Source of the DNA: Erwinia sp. E602 | Lineage (GTDB): Bacteria; Pseudomonadota; Gammaproteobacteria; Enterobacterales; Enterobacteriaceae | Direction of reading: 5' to 3' | Length of the DNA: 64,000 nt | NCBI RefSeq assembly: GCF_018141005.1 | Contig: NZ_CP046582.1 | Span: 1,116,001 to 1,180,000, forward strand | Shown: one piece after another, positions 44,764 through 54,031 of the stretch | Layout of the letters: every line of letters starts with the position of its first letter | How positions within the stretch are numbered: the first letter of the stretch is position 1 | The notes under the pieces: model-generated | The model's input: only the letters and a program-made list of their open reading frames with translations | What the model was told of the DNA's origin: nothing | The model's database searches: none | Translations under genes and position numbers: made by a program

Positions 44764-45618
44764 TTAATCCTCGTCACGATCTCTGATCGCCCGCTGGCGC
44801 TCGTAATACTCATCTTCCGCGGTGATAATCTCATCCAGCAGCGAGTCCATATCCACCACGTGCTCTTCTTCTACGAACAGGCCGGTGAGCGGCACTTCCG
44901 GGGTTAGCTTGCCGTCTTCATACAGCTGCCAGATCTCTTTCGCATAACGCGTTTTCAGCAGCTGCGGCGCAAACTGGCCGTAGTAAGCGGTGATGTTGTT
45001 CACGTCGCGCTGGAACATCGATTTCGCATGGTTGTTGGCGGCGGCGTCCACGGCCTGCGGCAGGTCGATAATCACCGGCCCCTGCGCATCCTGCAGCACG
45101 TTAAACTCTGACAGATCCCCGTGCACGATACCCACGCAGAGCATGCGGACAATATTGCGGATCATGGTGGCGAAATCCGCCACGGCTTCCTCTGCCGACA
45201 GGCTGATATCGCCAAGGCGTGGGGCCACGCTACCTTCACCGTCGGTGACCAGCTCCATCAGCAGCACGCCGTCCACGCACAGGTAAGGCTGCGGCACGCG
45301 CACGCCGGCATCCGCCAGGCGGAACAGCGCGTTGACCTCGGCCATCTGCCAGGACTCCTCCTGCTGCTTACGGCCGAACTTTGACCCTTTCTGCATCGCT
45401 CGGGTATTACGCGAGCTGCGGTTCTTACGCCCCTCCTGGTACTGCACGGCCTGCTTAAAGCTGCGCTGCGTGGCTTCCTTGTACACCTTGGCACACTGCA
45501 CGTTGCCATTGCAGAGCACGGTGTACACGTCGGCTTCTTTACCGCTCTTCAGCCGCTGCAGCACTTCGTCTATCAGGCCGTCATCAACCAGGGGCTGGAT
45601 TCTGTTTGGGATTTTCAT
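44764..45618 (-). CDS. RIO1-family serine protein kinase
   Basis: 284-residue RIO-type protein kinase. Features are GKEADVYTVLCNGNVQCAKVYK (nucleotide loop and catalytic lysine), the RSSRNTRAMQKGSKFGRKQQ insertion typical of the bacterial members, VHGDLSEFNVL (catalytic loop) and VIIDLPQAVD (metal-binding loop). Substrates in bacteria are not established. Its position next to the AT-rich island suggests it is the conserved left flank of that island. Confidence 0.87.
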   Translation of the reverse strand: MKIPNRIQPLVDDGLIDEVLQRLKSGKEADVYTVLCNGNVQCAKVYKEATQRSFKQAVQYQEGRKNRSSRNTRAMQKGSKFGRKQQEESWQMAEVNALFRLADAGVRVPQPYLCVDGVLLMELVTDGEGSVAPRLGDISLSAEEAVADFATMIRNIVRMLCVGIVHGDLSEFNVLQDAQGPVIIDLPQAVDAAANNHAKSMFQRDVNNITAYYGQFAPQLLKTRYAKEIWQLYEDGKLTPEVPLTGLFVEEEHVVDMDSLLDEIITAEDEYYERQRAIRDRDED

Positions 45619-46313
45619 GCGGCTTTATACCCTATTTCAGCCGCTTTTCGTATCCATACCACCGCTGGCGATACTGAAAAAGTTGGCAGAGTTTGCTCAT
45701 GGCCTGATTTTATCGAAGATCGGCAGAGAAATGCCAGAGTTAACAGAGACAAAAAAGCGTGGTGGGGGGGAGGATTTCGAGGGGTTGTGGCGTGTGGGGA
45801 AGGGGGAAGCCGTAAAGAGTGAAAAATGTCACAGTTGTTGAGATGGCCGCCAGGCAGGACAGGATAGTACCTTCGTTTAGCGTCGCCCGCGTAATGGGAG
45901 AATGGAACGTATCATCCTGAGGTAGCGCTGAGTTTGCAATCTTCGATAAGCTGGCCGGATTGAAAAGAGAAAACATAATGACGGTTTAAAACATCTTCAT
46001 TATCCGTAGAAAAGTAAAGTCTCTGTGCATCGATCGGCATTGGCCGCCGGAGTGCAGCACGATCGCCCACATCTCATTCTGTTAACAGGGCAGAGATAAA
46101 CAGGAGCATGATGCAGCGCACCACGTGCAGTATCCACCTGACCGAAGCCAGATAATGGCTGTACACCGACGCCGCACCGGCGATGGAGCAACTTACGTGC
46201 ACGGCGCCGGAGCAGTTTGACCATCTGATCGGTCTCCTCACATTTTCATCTTGCCAGGCTTCTGCCGTTGACTGATGGCAGTAAGGGCGGCTTAAGAGAG
46301 TTTAAATACTCTC
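45619..46313. other. intergenic region at the left end of the accessory island
   Basis: About 695 bases with no convincing gene. Several short frames on both strands have no ribosome site and no family character. Composition changes to AT-rich near 45700-46050. It may hold degraded remains of earlier cargo, but I cannot assign any. Confidence 0.45.
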
Positions 46314-46318
46314 TTAAG
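46291..46318 (-). terminator. palindrome at the 3' end of hcp
   Basis: CTTAAGAGAG (46291-46300) and CTCTCTTAAG (46309-46318) form a perfect 10-base stem with an 8-base AT loop. It overlaps the hcp stop codon (46314-46316). It probably acts as terminator or mRNA 3'-end stabiliser for the hcp transcript. Confidence 0.6.
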
Positions 46319-46799
46319 CTGAAGGTCGCTCATTCCATGAATCATGAGCCAGTAAATTACCATCTCGGTACAGATGTGTGATCTTCTCATAACACAAGGC
46401 AACTTCTTCCATATGCCCCGTACCCGGACAATTCCGGGTATCGTGCATTACCGGACTGACAGAGATCACTTTAACGTTCTCCAGTGTAATTCGGTAATAT
46501 TCGACTTCCTGCCCGGCATCATTAATATGATAAAATCTGAATTCAGCCGATCTTAAAGTCTGCCCGGTGGCTACTGCTTTGAAAAGATAGGGTGAGGCAC
46601 TATCCAGCTCTTTAGTAAATTGGAAAGGGGAGTGCTGACGCGTGCCCGTGACTCTCCCTGTTGCAGGATCGGTTGGAATCGTCAGGCAGTGGTATAAGCT
46701 CCTTAACTCAATGCTTCCTTCGCGTTCTATTACATCGCACGAACCCCGGATCACGGCTCCGCCATCGTCTGTCAAAAATAAATGTACAGGAACTGCCAT
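46314..46799 (-). CDS. hcp: orphan Hcp (type VI secretion tube protein)
   Basis: 161-residue Hcp-family protein, the hexameric ring of the T6SS tube. MAVPVHLFLTDDGGAVIRGS is the typical start; SPFQFTKELDSASPYLFKAV, LRSAEFRFY and VEYYRITLENVKVISVSP are hallmark strands. No other T6SS gene is in the window, so it is an orphan Hcp carrying or linked to cargo. It lies downstream of a DUF1493 gene and a membrane effector candidate on the same strand, the usual order for an Hcp-linked effector/immunity set read towards hcp. Confidence 0.93.
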   Translation of the reverse strand: MAVPVHLFLTDDGGAVIRGSCDVIEREGSIELRSLYHCLTIPTDPATGRVTGTRQHSPFQFTKELDSASPYLFKAVATGQTLRSAEFRFYHINDAGQEVEYYRITLENVKVISVSPVMHDTRNCPGTGHMEEVALCYEKITHLYRDGNLLAHDSWNERPSA

Positions 46800-46819
46800 A
46801 TAACTCTCCTTAATTATAT

Positions 46820-47146
46820 TTAATCAAACAACCACTTTCCTGCTTTAGCTGACTCTATAAGCATATTGATAGTAAATGCAGGTACCGACACCGGTTCCGT
46901 CTTTCTGAATGGATTAAGAGAAAAGGGGATGTCCGGAAAGTATGTTTGTATGTTGAATTTCCCTTTGTCGACATTGAATTTATTGAAGAAATCGTTCATT
47001 AAATCCTCAGCTTCAAGTTCATCGATACTAAGATCGGATTTGAGGTCGGTATCGCGATTTAACTCAACCTTTCTGATATTGAAAATGTAGGTGCCTGCAT
47101 AGGGGCGTATCAGTTCGTAAATCTGATGTTCGACATTATCTACCAT
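46820..47146 (-). CDS. DUF1493-family protein, probable immunity partner
   Basis: 108-residue acidic protein of the DUF1493 family, which resembles acyl-carrier-like helical proteins: SIDELEAEDLMNDFFNKFNVD is the equivalent of the ACP helix-2 region, without the prosthetic-group Ser context. DUF1493 genes frequently neighbour Hcp and small membrane toxins. It overlaps the effector candidate by 7 bases, consistent with coupled toxin-immunity expression. The immunity role is inference. Confidence 0.8.
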   Translation of the reverse strand: MVDNVEHQIYELIRPYAGTYIFNIRKVELNRDTDLKSDLSIDELEAEDLMNDFFNKFNVDKGKFNIQTYFPDIPFSLNPFRKTEPVSVPAFTINMLIESAKAGKWLFD

Positions 47147-47593
47147 ACTTTATCTCCTCCCCTTGCGATGATGTTGTAGTCTCGAACTGTACGATAGATG
47201 ATAGCTGAAACATCGGCAGCCAGGATAATTATGCCAATCAGGGGAATGGAGCGCCCGACAAATGTTCCGATGTTACGCACCATGACTCGCTTTGCCGTCC
47301 ATGGAGTGTAACCACCAAGCCATGTTGGCATTGAAATTCCGAAAGGAAACTTTGTTTTTTTAAACACTTTCCTGGCTGCTTTCGATGCATAGGATGTTCC
47401 CAGGGTAGCACCTACTGGTTTGGGACGAGTACCAAGATTGTTTCGGCCGGATATTAGCGAAACGACAGCGCCAAAATCTGCCGCACTGACTGGCAGTGTT
47501 TTCACAAAAAATCAAAAACAGAACTTCTGCCTCGTTGAGATTAGATTTTCCAGCGTAGAAATAGGTTCCATTTAGCTCTTCTGTCGTGTCCAA
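47140..47593 (-). pseudogene. membrane effector candidate beside hcp, frameshifted near its start
   Basis: Two overlapping frames make one protein. A TTG start at 47593 with AAAGGA upstream gives MDTTEELNGTYFYAGKSNLN, EAEVLFLIF, and then the frame fails. The next frame resumes (K)TLPVSAADFGAVVSLISGR and continues to a stop at 47140. The break is in a run of six T residues (plus-strand A run 47506-47511); removing one T joins the frames. The C-terminal part has a membrane segment (VGRSIPLIGIIILAADVSAI) and the tail YRTVRDYNIIARGGDKVW seen in small membrane proteins next to DUF1493 genes. A GTG at 47505 could make only the truncated form. Loss, phase variation or an assembly error are all possible. 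Confidence 0.6.
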
Positions 47594-47826
47594 TTATCAA
47601 TCCTTTGGTGGGTATATGAGATGGAGGATATGGACTGTTTTGAGGGGCGTCTATAAGTGATTTGTTGATTTTTAAGGGTGGGGATATGTTTATAGTTGGT
47701 AAGGATGGTGCAGAAGTTTATGCGTATAGAACTCTGTATGACCAGGGATTGATACGATGAACACGCTCGCCGAGCTTTGCAATTACCTTTTTAAATAATA
47801 AATGTACTGAGTAATTTCTAATCCCG

Positions 47827-47964
47827 TTAGTCAATTGCGGCGAACAGCAGGTTAGTATTGAAGATTTCAGTCATGTAGTGAAAGGCAACCGCATGGCTGC
47901 GGTCGGTTTCAACAGACTTCAGGGCGGCGATGCTCTGGTGCTCAGTTAACCGTGCTTTACGCAT
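47827..47964 (-). pseudogene. remnant of an IS3-family transposase OrfA
   Basis: A 45-codon frame starts MRKARLTEHQSIAALKSVE, matching the typical N terminus of IS3/IS407-group OrfA helix-turn-helix proteins (MRKARFTEHQI...). It then loses similarity and stops. No inverted repeats or remainder of the element are visible. It marks past insertion activity in the island. The rest of the 47594-48161 spacer is AT-rich and without a gene. Confidence 0.6.
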
Positions 47965-48161
47965 GACGATCACCTCAGGTCAACGTTATCAGTAAGCTGG
48001 AAGATCTCTGAAAGTGAATAGTACGTTTAGCGGAGAATTTTAAAAGCCATGAACGTGCGTTTTATAGACAAAAAATGCGCAATAAACATTCATGCAATTG
48101 CCCTGATTCTTATTTAGGAGTAGCCTGTCGTTGATTCTAGTTAAAATATAAGGATATGTGT

Positions 48162-48950
48162 ATGTCAGAATCAGTAATGGTAGTCAATGCAACCGCCCCT
48201 CCAATCCCGACCACTTCAACTGCCCCGTTCGTTGGGGGGCCGCCTCTTAATGGCCATATGGAACAATATATTGCCATGCAAATGACACAGGAATGTGAAA
48301 ATGGCACGTAAACAATAAGAATTATTGATTGGATAAAGGACTATTTGGATAAAAACAAAAATTCTGCGAACATTCATTATTGGTTGCAACGTGCTGCTTA
48401 TGCAGATGATCGTCGAATCCGGTTTACCTCAGAGATGCTTTGGACAAACTACCAACATGGCAACACTAACTTCAAACCAGAAGATCAGGTTAATCTAAGC
48501 GGTTCTGCATTTGGCCCCCTGGCTGCGCTTTATCACTACATTTTTGGCAATGGTGAGTCTATGTCGGTTGAACTAGACCAGTTAAGTTTTGAGTTCACAA
48601 GCTCAGCCATGACGCCATTAGAACGGATTCTAAAATCAGATCAGATTGGAACTTTTAACATAACAAATGGCTCATTCGGCTATGATTTCAGGAAGAGTTC
48701 TCGTTGGGAGTGGTTGATGTTGGGTGGCATATCGTTGCAAACAACTGGAACAGTGACAATCGATAAAGGCGGAAACTGGACCTACAATGGTGTGGTGTTT
48801 GGAACCAAAGATATTTATGACGCAAATAAAGACCCTTCGCGAGGCGGCTTAGGTGAGAAACTAACAGATATACTTAGAGCCACCAATGGAACCAGTTATG
48901 ACATTTATCTAAAAGGTCAACGTGAAGTCCATATGAAAGGAAAGAAGTAA
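48162..48950 (+). pseudogene. colicin M-type bacteriocin gene broken by one in-frame stop
   Basis: An ATG at 48162 opens 49 codons (SESVMVVNATAPPIPTTSTA ...) resembling the colicin M N terminus, including a TonB-box-like ESVMVVNA. It then meets TAA at 48309-48311. The same frame continues without further stops to 48950 (263 codons in total; colicin M has 271). The catalytic domain is clear: SAFGPLAALYHYIFGNGE, SLQTTGTVTIDKGGNWTYNG, DIYDANKDPSRGGLGEKLTD, YDIYLKGQREVHMKGKK. It would cut lipid-linked peptidoglycan precursor in the periplasm. The D-x-YD and Arg residues are kept, but the catalytic His of colicin M is Ser here. A TTG restart at 48345 could make the catalytic part only. AT-rich, acquired. 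Confidence 0.82.
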
Positions 48951-48987
48951 TAGTTGAAAAGGCCATGTGACATGGTCTGGCCTTTTT

Positions 48988-49338
48988 TTATTCCTCACCG
49001 TATTCTACATCATTAAGGTCGGCACACCTCGGCATTGCAACGTATTTTACTCCGGGCCTACTGGTCAATGTAAAAGGCACATAAGCCATAGTGTCTTGTA
49101 TAGAAACTCGTGAGGTGTCTATTATCACATCTTCTCTCTTTAAATTGAATCCAGGAAAGGCACTGTTCTTCTTGTTAGTAAGGTTAGCAACAACCGATTT
49201 AGCTACGACAGAAGGGGTCAAAAACTTGCAAGCATCTTCATCCTCTTTCACGGAATTTCTAAAAGAGTAATCAACGTATAAACTAGCAGCACCAATAAAT
49301 GCCAAAGATAGTAAACTAATTCCCAATATTTTTTTCAT
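48988..49338 (-). CDS. colicin M-type immunity protein
   Basis: 116-residue protein, the size of colicin M immunity protein Cmi (117). It has an N-terminal signal anchor (MKKILGISLLSLAFIGAASLYV) and a periplasmic domain with two cysteines (ACKFLTP ... PRCADL), ending CADLNDVEYGEE, much like the CEEGYVEYAND end of Cmi. Start ATG 49338 has GGAG five bases upstream. Convergent orientation to the bacteriocin is also that of colicin M. It would protect lipid II in the periplasm. It seems intact, while the toxin is broken. Confidence 0.78.
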   Translation of the reverse strand: MKKILGISLLSLAFIGAASLYVDYSFRNSVKEDEDACKFLTPSVVAKSVVANLTNKKNSAFPGFNLKREDVIIDTSRVSIQDTMAYVPFTLTSRPGVKYVAMPRCADLNDVEYGEE

Positions 49339-49477
49339 TTGCACTCCAAAATGGTAGTCTTCTAAAAATAATGATAATTACTTACAGCTACATGTAAAGA
49401 AAAAAATCTAAATGTTACTCTACGAAGTTTCTATGAGGTAGTTATCCCCTAATCATCTTCAATACCGTATCAATCTA

Positions 49478-49781
49478 CTAAATAAGGTGGCGAACGATAA
49501 CCGCCAGCTCCCCGCCAATCTTCGCCAGCAGCTGCGGGTCGCGTTCGCTGGCCGGTATGGCGTCCGGGAACGGCAGGATAAACCGGCGGCGGGATACGCC
49601 CCCGCTGCGGTCGCTGAAGCGCGTCGGGTTGTTGTTCACCGCCAGTATCATCGCGGGGGTAGAGGTGGACCAGGCATTGTCGTACTTCGGGTCTGTCGCC
49701 ACTTTGCCGCCACCGCTGATGGCCTTGATGCCCGCGCCATCGCTTTTGGTCGGGGAGGATACTCAGCGAGAAGCCCGCCAC
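49478..49781 (-). pseudogene. C-terminal fragment of a P4-type phage/satellite primase-helicase
   Basis: On the minus strand the segment reads GIKAISGGGKVATDPKYDNAW then PAMILAVNNNPTRFSDRSGGVSRRR and DAIPASERDPQLLAKIGGEL. These are hallmark pieces of P4 alpha/D5-like primases. The upstream part (AGFSLSILPDQ) is in a different frame, and the end (AVIVRHLI) is cut by a stop at 49478. So it is a broken remnant of an integrative element next to the ssrA attachment hot spot. Spans split in parts here; the fragment is about 100 codons. Confidence 0.78.
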
Positions 49782-49921
49782 GCTGGCGCGCTAAACGGAG
49801 ATTAATGGCGGCCCAGATAGTGTCCTTTACTGTCTCATTACACTGCTTTTTTGCTGGCTGGCATCACTTTTCAATCTACAACCAGCTGATAATAAAGATA
49901 ATCATGGTTTTCACAAGACAC

Positions 49922-49957
49922 AAAAAAGCCCGCAAAGCTTTCACTTTGCGGGCTTTC
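49922..49957 (-). terminator. terminator of ssrA
   Basis: AAAGCCCGCAAAG and CTTTGCGGGCTTT form a strong hairpin at 49925-49956. On the minus strand it is followed by a T run (plus-strand A run 49922-49927). It lies 44 bases past the ssrA 3' end. Confidence 0.85.
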
Positions 49958-50000
49958 AGGACTTCTGAACGGACGATTCTGGTATCGCCGTCGAAGAATT

Positions 50001-50363
50001 TGGTGGAGCTGGCGGGAGTTGAACCCGCGTCCGAAATTACTACACCGTCGGCACTACATGCTTAGTCAGTCTTTACATTCGCCGGTCAGCTGCGGACAGA
50101 CACGCCACTGACAGACTAGCCTGATTAGTTTTAGTGCTTCAGCCCCAGGCAAGGCTTCCACACGATCTCTTTTGGGTTTGACCTCTCTTGATCCCCGTCT
50201 TAAGAGCGGAAGCTAGGGAGAGAGGGCTCAGAGCAGGGTATTAAGCTGCTAAAGCGTAGTTTTCGTCGTTTGCGACTATTTTTTTGCGGCTTTTAACGAG
50301 GCAAACCGCCCCTCGGCATGCTCCTAGGGCTACGCAAATCCCGTCGAATCCAGAATCAGCCCC
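50001..50363 (-). ncRNA. ssrA: transfer-messenger RNA
   Basis: 363-nucleotide tmRNA that rescues stalled ribosomes together with SmpB. The 5' end is GGGGCTGATTCTGGATTCGA at 50363 and the 3' tRNA-like end is ...CCGCCAGCTCCACCA at 50001. The tag reading frame encodes ANDENYALAA followed by TAA, identical to E. coli. A TATACT -10 box lies 15 bases upstream of the mature 5' end, allowing the usual 7-base leader. smpB follows upstream on the same strand. The 3' end is a known target of phage integrases, and a P4-like remnant is found on that side. Confidence 0.97.
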
Positions 50364-50412
50364 AAGTACTGTTTAGCAGTATAACAGCAAAACCTGTCGC
50401 TTTACCAGAGGC

Positions 50413-50895
50413 TTAGCGATTGGCGTGCTTCATAATGCGTGCTTTGTCTAATTTCCACTCACGTTCGATGATGTCATCGCGCTTGTCGTGCTCTTTTTTA
50501 CCCTTCGCCACGCCGATTTTCAGCTTGGCCCAGGCGTTCTTCCAGTACATCGACAGCGCCACCACGGTGTAACCTTCGCGGTTGACCTTACCGAGGATGG
50601 TGTCGAGCTCGCGCTGCTTCAGCAGCAGCTTGCGGCTGCGCGTCGGGTCACACACTACGTGGGTAGAGGCGCCGATCAGCGGCTGGAAGGTGGAGCCGAA
50701 CAGGTAGGCTTCACCATCGCGCAGCATAATGTAGCTGTCGCTGATGTTGGCCTTACCGGCGCGGAGCGTTTTGACTTCCCATCCCTGGAGCGAAAGCCCG
50801 GCTTCGAACTCTTCTTCAATGAAGTATTCGTGGCGGGCGCGCTTGTTCTGGGCAATGGTCGCGGAACCGGGTTTATGTGCTTTTTTCTTTGTCAT
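50413..50895 (-). CDS. smpB: SsrA-binding protein
   Basis: 160-residue SmpB, the tmRNA partner in trans-translation. [20 protein letters not shown] at the N terminus, then [20 protein letters not shown] and the C-terminal tail [20 protein letters not shown]. The start at 50895 gives the E. coli length; a longer frame adds 13 residues from an upstream ATG. It is directly upstream of ssrA on the same strand, as usual. Confidence 0.97.
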   Translation of the reverse strand: MTKKKAHKPGSATIAQNKRARHEYFIEEEFEAGLSLQGWEVKTLRAGKANISDSYIMLRDGEAYLFGSTFQPLIGASTHVVCDPTRSRKLLLKQRELDTILGKVNREGYTVVALSMYWKNAWAKLKIGVAKGKKEHDKRDDIIEREWKLDKARIMKHANR

Positions 50896-51056
50896 AGTGC
50901 CACTTAGTGTACATGAAACGGTGGTTTTTGGCATCCCCCGTCATCTGCCCTGCGGGGGGAACAGGGTATTCTAGCAGATGCCAGGCTGGAGAGAATTTTT
51001 GTTTGATTGTCGTCAATGGTATTATTTAGGTGTTCTATGTATAGACAGGAATCAAT

Positions 51057-51491
51057 ATGTCACAGATTAGTCGCTCCGCACTGGTGCCGTTCAGCGCTGA
51101 GCAGATGTACCGGCTGGTAAACGACGTGGACAGCTACCCGGCGTTTTTACCAGGTTGTACCGGCAGCCGGGTGCTGGAATCCAGCCCGCAGCAGATGACC
51201 GCTTCGGTGGACGTGTCCAAAGCCGGCATCAGTAAAACCTTTGTTACCCGCAATACGCTGACCGACAACCAGAGCATCCAGATGCAGCTGGTTGACGGGC
51301 CGTTCCGCAAGCTGAGCGGCGGCTGGCGCTTTACGCCGCTGAGCGACGAAGCCTGCAAAGTTGAGCTGAACCTCGACTTTGAGTTCACCAATATGCTGGT
51401 TGAGCTGGCGTTTGGCCGCATCTTTAAAGAGCTGGCCAGCAGCATGGTGCAGGCGTTTACCCAGCGAGCGAAAGAGGTCTACAGTGCCTGA
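51057..51491 (+). CDS. ratA: RatA (coenzyme Q-binding START-domain protein)
   Basis: 144-residue START/SRPBCC-fold protein (COQ10-like). [20 protein letters not shown] start, [20 protein letters not shown] and [20 protein letters not shown]. Reported in E. coli both to affect ribosome subunit association and to match ubiquinone-binding proteins. It overlaps the GTG start of rnfH by 8 bases. Confidence 0.95.
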   Translation: MSQISRSALVPFSAEQMYRLVNDVDSYPAFLPGCTGSRVLESSPQQMTASVDVSKAGISKTFVTRNTLTDNQSIQMQLVDGPFRKLSGGWRFTPLSDEACKVELNLDFEFTNMLVELAFGRIFKELASSMVQAFTQRAKEVYSA

Positions 51492-51771
51492 TATTGCTGT
51501 GGAAGTGGTCTACGCGCTGCCGGAGAAGCAGTATCTCTACAGCGTGAAGGTGGCGGAAGGCAGCAGTGTAGAGCAGGCGATTATCGCCTCCGGTCTGCTG
51601 GACCTGCGCAGCGACATCGATCTGCAGCAGAACAAGGTGGGGATATTCAGCCGCCCGGTAAAGCTGCAGGACGAAGTGCAAAGCGGGGACCGCATTGAGA
51701 TCTACCGGCCGCTGCTGGCCGATCCGAAAGAGCTGCGCCGCCAGCGCGCCGAGCGCGCGGAAAAAAAATAA
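51484..51771 (+). CDS. rnfH: RnfH family ubiquitin-like protein
   Basis: 95-residue protein with a ubiquitin-like (TGS/ThiS-like) fold. It starts with GTG at 51484, inside the ratA end; [20 protein letters not shown] and a basic tail [11 protein letters not shown]. It is the second gene of the ratA-rnfH pair found in most enterobacteria. Its precise role is unknown. Confidence 0.94.
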   Translation: MPDIAVEVVYALPEKQYLYSVKVAEGSSVEQAIIASGLLDLRSDIDLQQNKVGIFSRPVKLQDEVQSGDRIEIYRPLLADPKELRRQRAERAEKK

Positions 51772-51793
51772 GGCGCCAGGCGCCTTACTTTTA
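51761..51793. terminator. bidirectional terminator between rnfH and bamE
   Basis: AAGGCGCC and GGCGCCTT (51770-51786) form a compact hairpin. An A run (51761-51768) lies on one side and TTACTTTTAA on the other, so it can stop both rnfH and bamE. Confidence 0.75.
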
Positions 51794-51829
51794 AACTCTT
51801 ATCGTCTGCCGACCGTCACCGACGGCGGT

Positions 51830-52177
51830 TCAGCCTTCTGACTTGCTCAGGGCGGCTTTGTTGTCGATATTGGTCAGCGTGCCGTTGCTGTCAAAGGTCA
51901 GCGTCAGGGTCTGCTGCTTCACCGGCTCATGGCCTGGCTGCTGGCGGAACACGTAATACCAGACGTTGCTGCCGAACGGGTCGTGCATCATTGGCGTACC
52001 CAGGGCGTAAGCAACCTGCTGCTGGTTCATCCCGGTATGGATCTTGGCAACGTCAGTGGCAACCAGGTAGTTCCCCTGATTGATATCAGGCCGGTAAACC
52101 ACTCGCTCCAGAGTGGAACATCCGGCGGTCAGCATCAGAGCAACCACCGCCGCAGCAGTCAGCGTTTTACAGCGCAT
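51830..52177 (-). CDS. bamE: outer-membrane assembly lipoprotein BamE
   Basis: 115-residue lipoprotein of the BAM complex. The signal with lipobox LTAGC ends at Cys 20; then [20 protein letters not shown] and [20 protein letters not shown], the SmpA/OmlA hallmark. It helps BamA insert barrel proteins. It sits between rnfH and recN as in E. coli. Confidence 0.96.
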   Translation of the reverse strand: MRCKTLTAAAVVALMLTAGCSTLERVVYRPDINQGNYLVATDVAKIHTGMNQQQVAYALGTPMMHDPFGSNVWYYVFRQQPGHEPVKQQTLTLTFDSNGTLTNIDNKAALSKSEG

Positions 52178-52359
52178 AAGTATATTTATTCCTTTGTGGC
52201 TTTGGGTATCCCGGCAGGGCAGGGATAGCGATCGGTTTACGACTACGATACCAGCGTAATATACACGTCATCATTCAGGCGATGATAATAAACCTTTCCG
52301 CAGTTTAAAACCTCTGCGAAGCAACGATATGACCACAAAGCGAAAGAAAAGTGCCATCG

Positions 52360-54021
52360 TCAGGCGGCTAACAGCTCGCGGGCGTTGGCCAGCGTGTTGC
52401 GCGTGACCTCGCTGCCGCCCAGCAGACGGGCCAGTTCCTGCAGGCGCGCACGTTTATCCAGCGCGTGCATCTGCGTTTCGGTCATCTCGCCGTCGGTCTG
52501 TTTGCTGACGAAGAAGTGCTGGTGCCCGCAGCCCGCCACCTGCGGCAGGTGGGTAACGCACATCACCTGGGTCGACTCGCCGAGCTGGCGCAGCATTTTA
52601 CCGACCACCGCCGCGGTTGGGCCGCTGATTCCTACGTCCACCTCATCGAAAATCAGCGCCGGCGTGTCCATCTTACGGGCGGTGATCACCTGAATCGCCA
52701 GCGCGATGCGCGACAGCTCGCCGCCGGAGGCGACCTTCGCCAGCGGCTGCAGCGGCTGGCCGGGGTTGGTGCTGACGCGGAAGTCGATGCGGTCCGCGCC
52801 CTCGGCGGTCAGCTGCTCCGGGTTAAACTGCAGGTCGATGCTGAAGCGGCCGTGCGGCATCGACAGGGTGTGCATGCTTCCGGTGATCAGCTCGCTCAGC
52901 TCGGCGGCGAAGTGCGCGCGGCGCTGGTGCAGATCATCGGCGCAGCTCAGCGCCGCGGCGTGGTGTTCGCTCACCGCCTGGCTCAGCTCCTCCTGGTCGC
53001 TCTCCTGCTGGTCCAGCGCCTGCTGTTCCGCCAGCAGCTGCTGGTAGAACACCGGCAGCTCTTCCGGCGTGACGTGGTGCTTGCGCGCCAGGTTGATCTG
53101 TTTCGACAGGCGCTGCTCCAGCTCGTGCAGGCGGTTCGGGTCGAGATCCAGCCGGTCAACATAGTGGCGCAGCTCGTCGCTGGCTTCGCTAATCTGAATC
53201 GCCGCCTCTTCCAGCATGCTGTACACGCCGTTCAGGCGGTCATCCAGCTCGACCAGCTCTTCCATCAGCTGGCGTGCGGTGTACAGCTGGCGTTGCAGGG
53301 TGAGGTCTTCACCGTCGGCCAGCATCATCAGCGCCTGCTGGCTGGTTGACAGCAGCTGGCCGCTGTTGGCCAGCCGCTTGTACTCTTCGTCAATCTGCTC
53401 GTACTCGCCGCTCACCGGCGCGAACTCGTTAAGTTCTTTTAGCTGGTACTGCAGCAGCTCGCGGCGGGCTTCACGCTCCTGCGCCAGCTGCTGATGGCGG
53501 GCGAGGGCGCGGCAGCTCTGGTGCCACTGGCGGTAGCGCTGCGCCATATTCTGCACCAGCAGCGTTTCCCCGGCGTAGGCGTCGAGCAGGGCTTTCTGGT
53601 GGTCGGGCTTCAGCAGCAGCTGGTGCGCATGCTGGCCGTGGATCTGAATCAGCGTCTGGCTCAGCTCGCGCAGCTGGGAGAGCGGCACCGAGGTGCCGTT
53701 GATAAAGCCGCGCGAGCGGCCGTCGGTGCCGATCACCCGGCGCAGCAGGCATTCGCCGCCGTCGTCAAGGTGGTTATCCTGCAGCCACTGTTGCGCGGTC
53801 GGGGTATCTTTCAGCGAGAAACGCGCGCAGATGTCGGCCCGCGCTGCCCCCTGGCGCACCATATCTGCCTCCGCACGGCCGCCAAGGCACAGCCCGAGCG
53901 CGTCAATCGCAATCGATTTACCCGCGCCGGTCTCGCCGGTGATCGCCGTCATGCCGCGCTGAAAGTCGATCTCCAGCTCGCGAACAATCGCGAAATTACT
54001 GATGGTCAGTTGTGCCAGCAT
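52360..54021 (-). CDS. recN: DNA repair protein RecN
   Basis: 553-residue SMC-like ATPase for double-strand break repair. It starts [20 protein letters not shown] at 54021 (the ATG of MTMLAQ is 6 bases before). Walker [21 protein letters not shown], long coiled coils (about 170-370), and C-terminal [11 protein letters not shown] and [21 protein letters not shown] boxes lie just upstream. Confidence 0.97.
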   Translation of the reverse strand: MLAQLTISNFAIVRELEIDFQRGMTAITGETGAGKSIAIDALGLCLGGRAEADMVRQGAARADICARFSLKDTPTAQQWLQDNHLDDGGECLLRRVIGTDGRSRGFINGTSVPLSQLRELSQTLIQIHGQHAHQLLLKPDHQKALLDAYAGETLLVQNMAQRYRQWHQSCRALARHQQLAQEREARRELLQYQLKELNEFAPVSGEYEQIDEEYKRLANSGQLLSTSQQALMMLADGEDLTLQRQLYTARQLMEELVELDDRLNGVYSMLEEAAIQISEASDELRHYVDRLDLDPNRLHELEQRLSKQINLARKHHVTPEELPVFYQQLLAEQQALDQQESDQEELSQAVSEHHAAALSCADDLHQRRAHFAAELSELITGSMHTLSMPHGRFSIDLQFNPEQLTAEGADRIDFRVSTNPGQPLQPLAKVASGGELSRIALAIQVITARKMDTPALIFDEVDVGISGPTAAVVGKMLRQLGESTQVMCVTHLPQVAGCGHQHFFVSKQTDGEMTETQMHALDKRARLQELARLLGGSEVTRNTLANARELLAA

Positions 54022-54031
54022 AGTCATCTTC

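Noticed and set aside
46000..46224. A 74-codon minus-strand frame in the island's left part
   Set aside because: Cys/Arg-rich with no start signal; probably non-coding.
52465..53349. A 294-codon plus-strand frame
   Set aside because: It lies inside recN on the other strand and has no family features or start signals.
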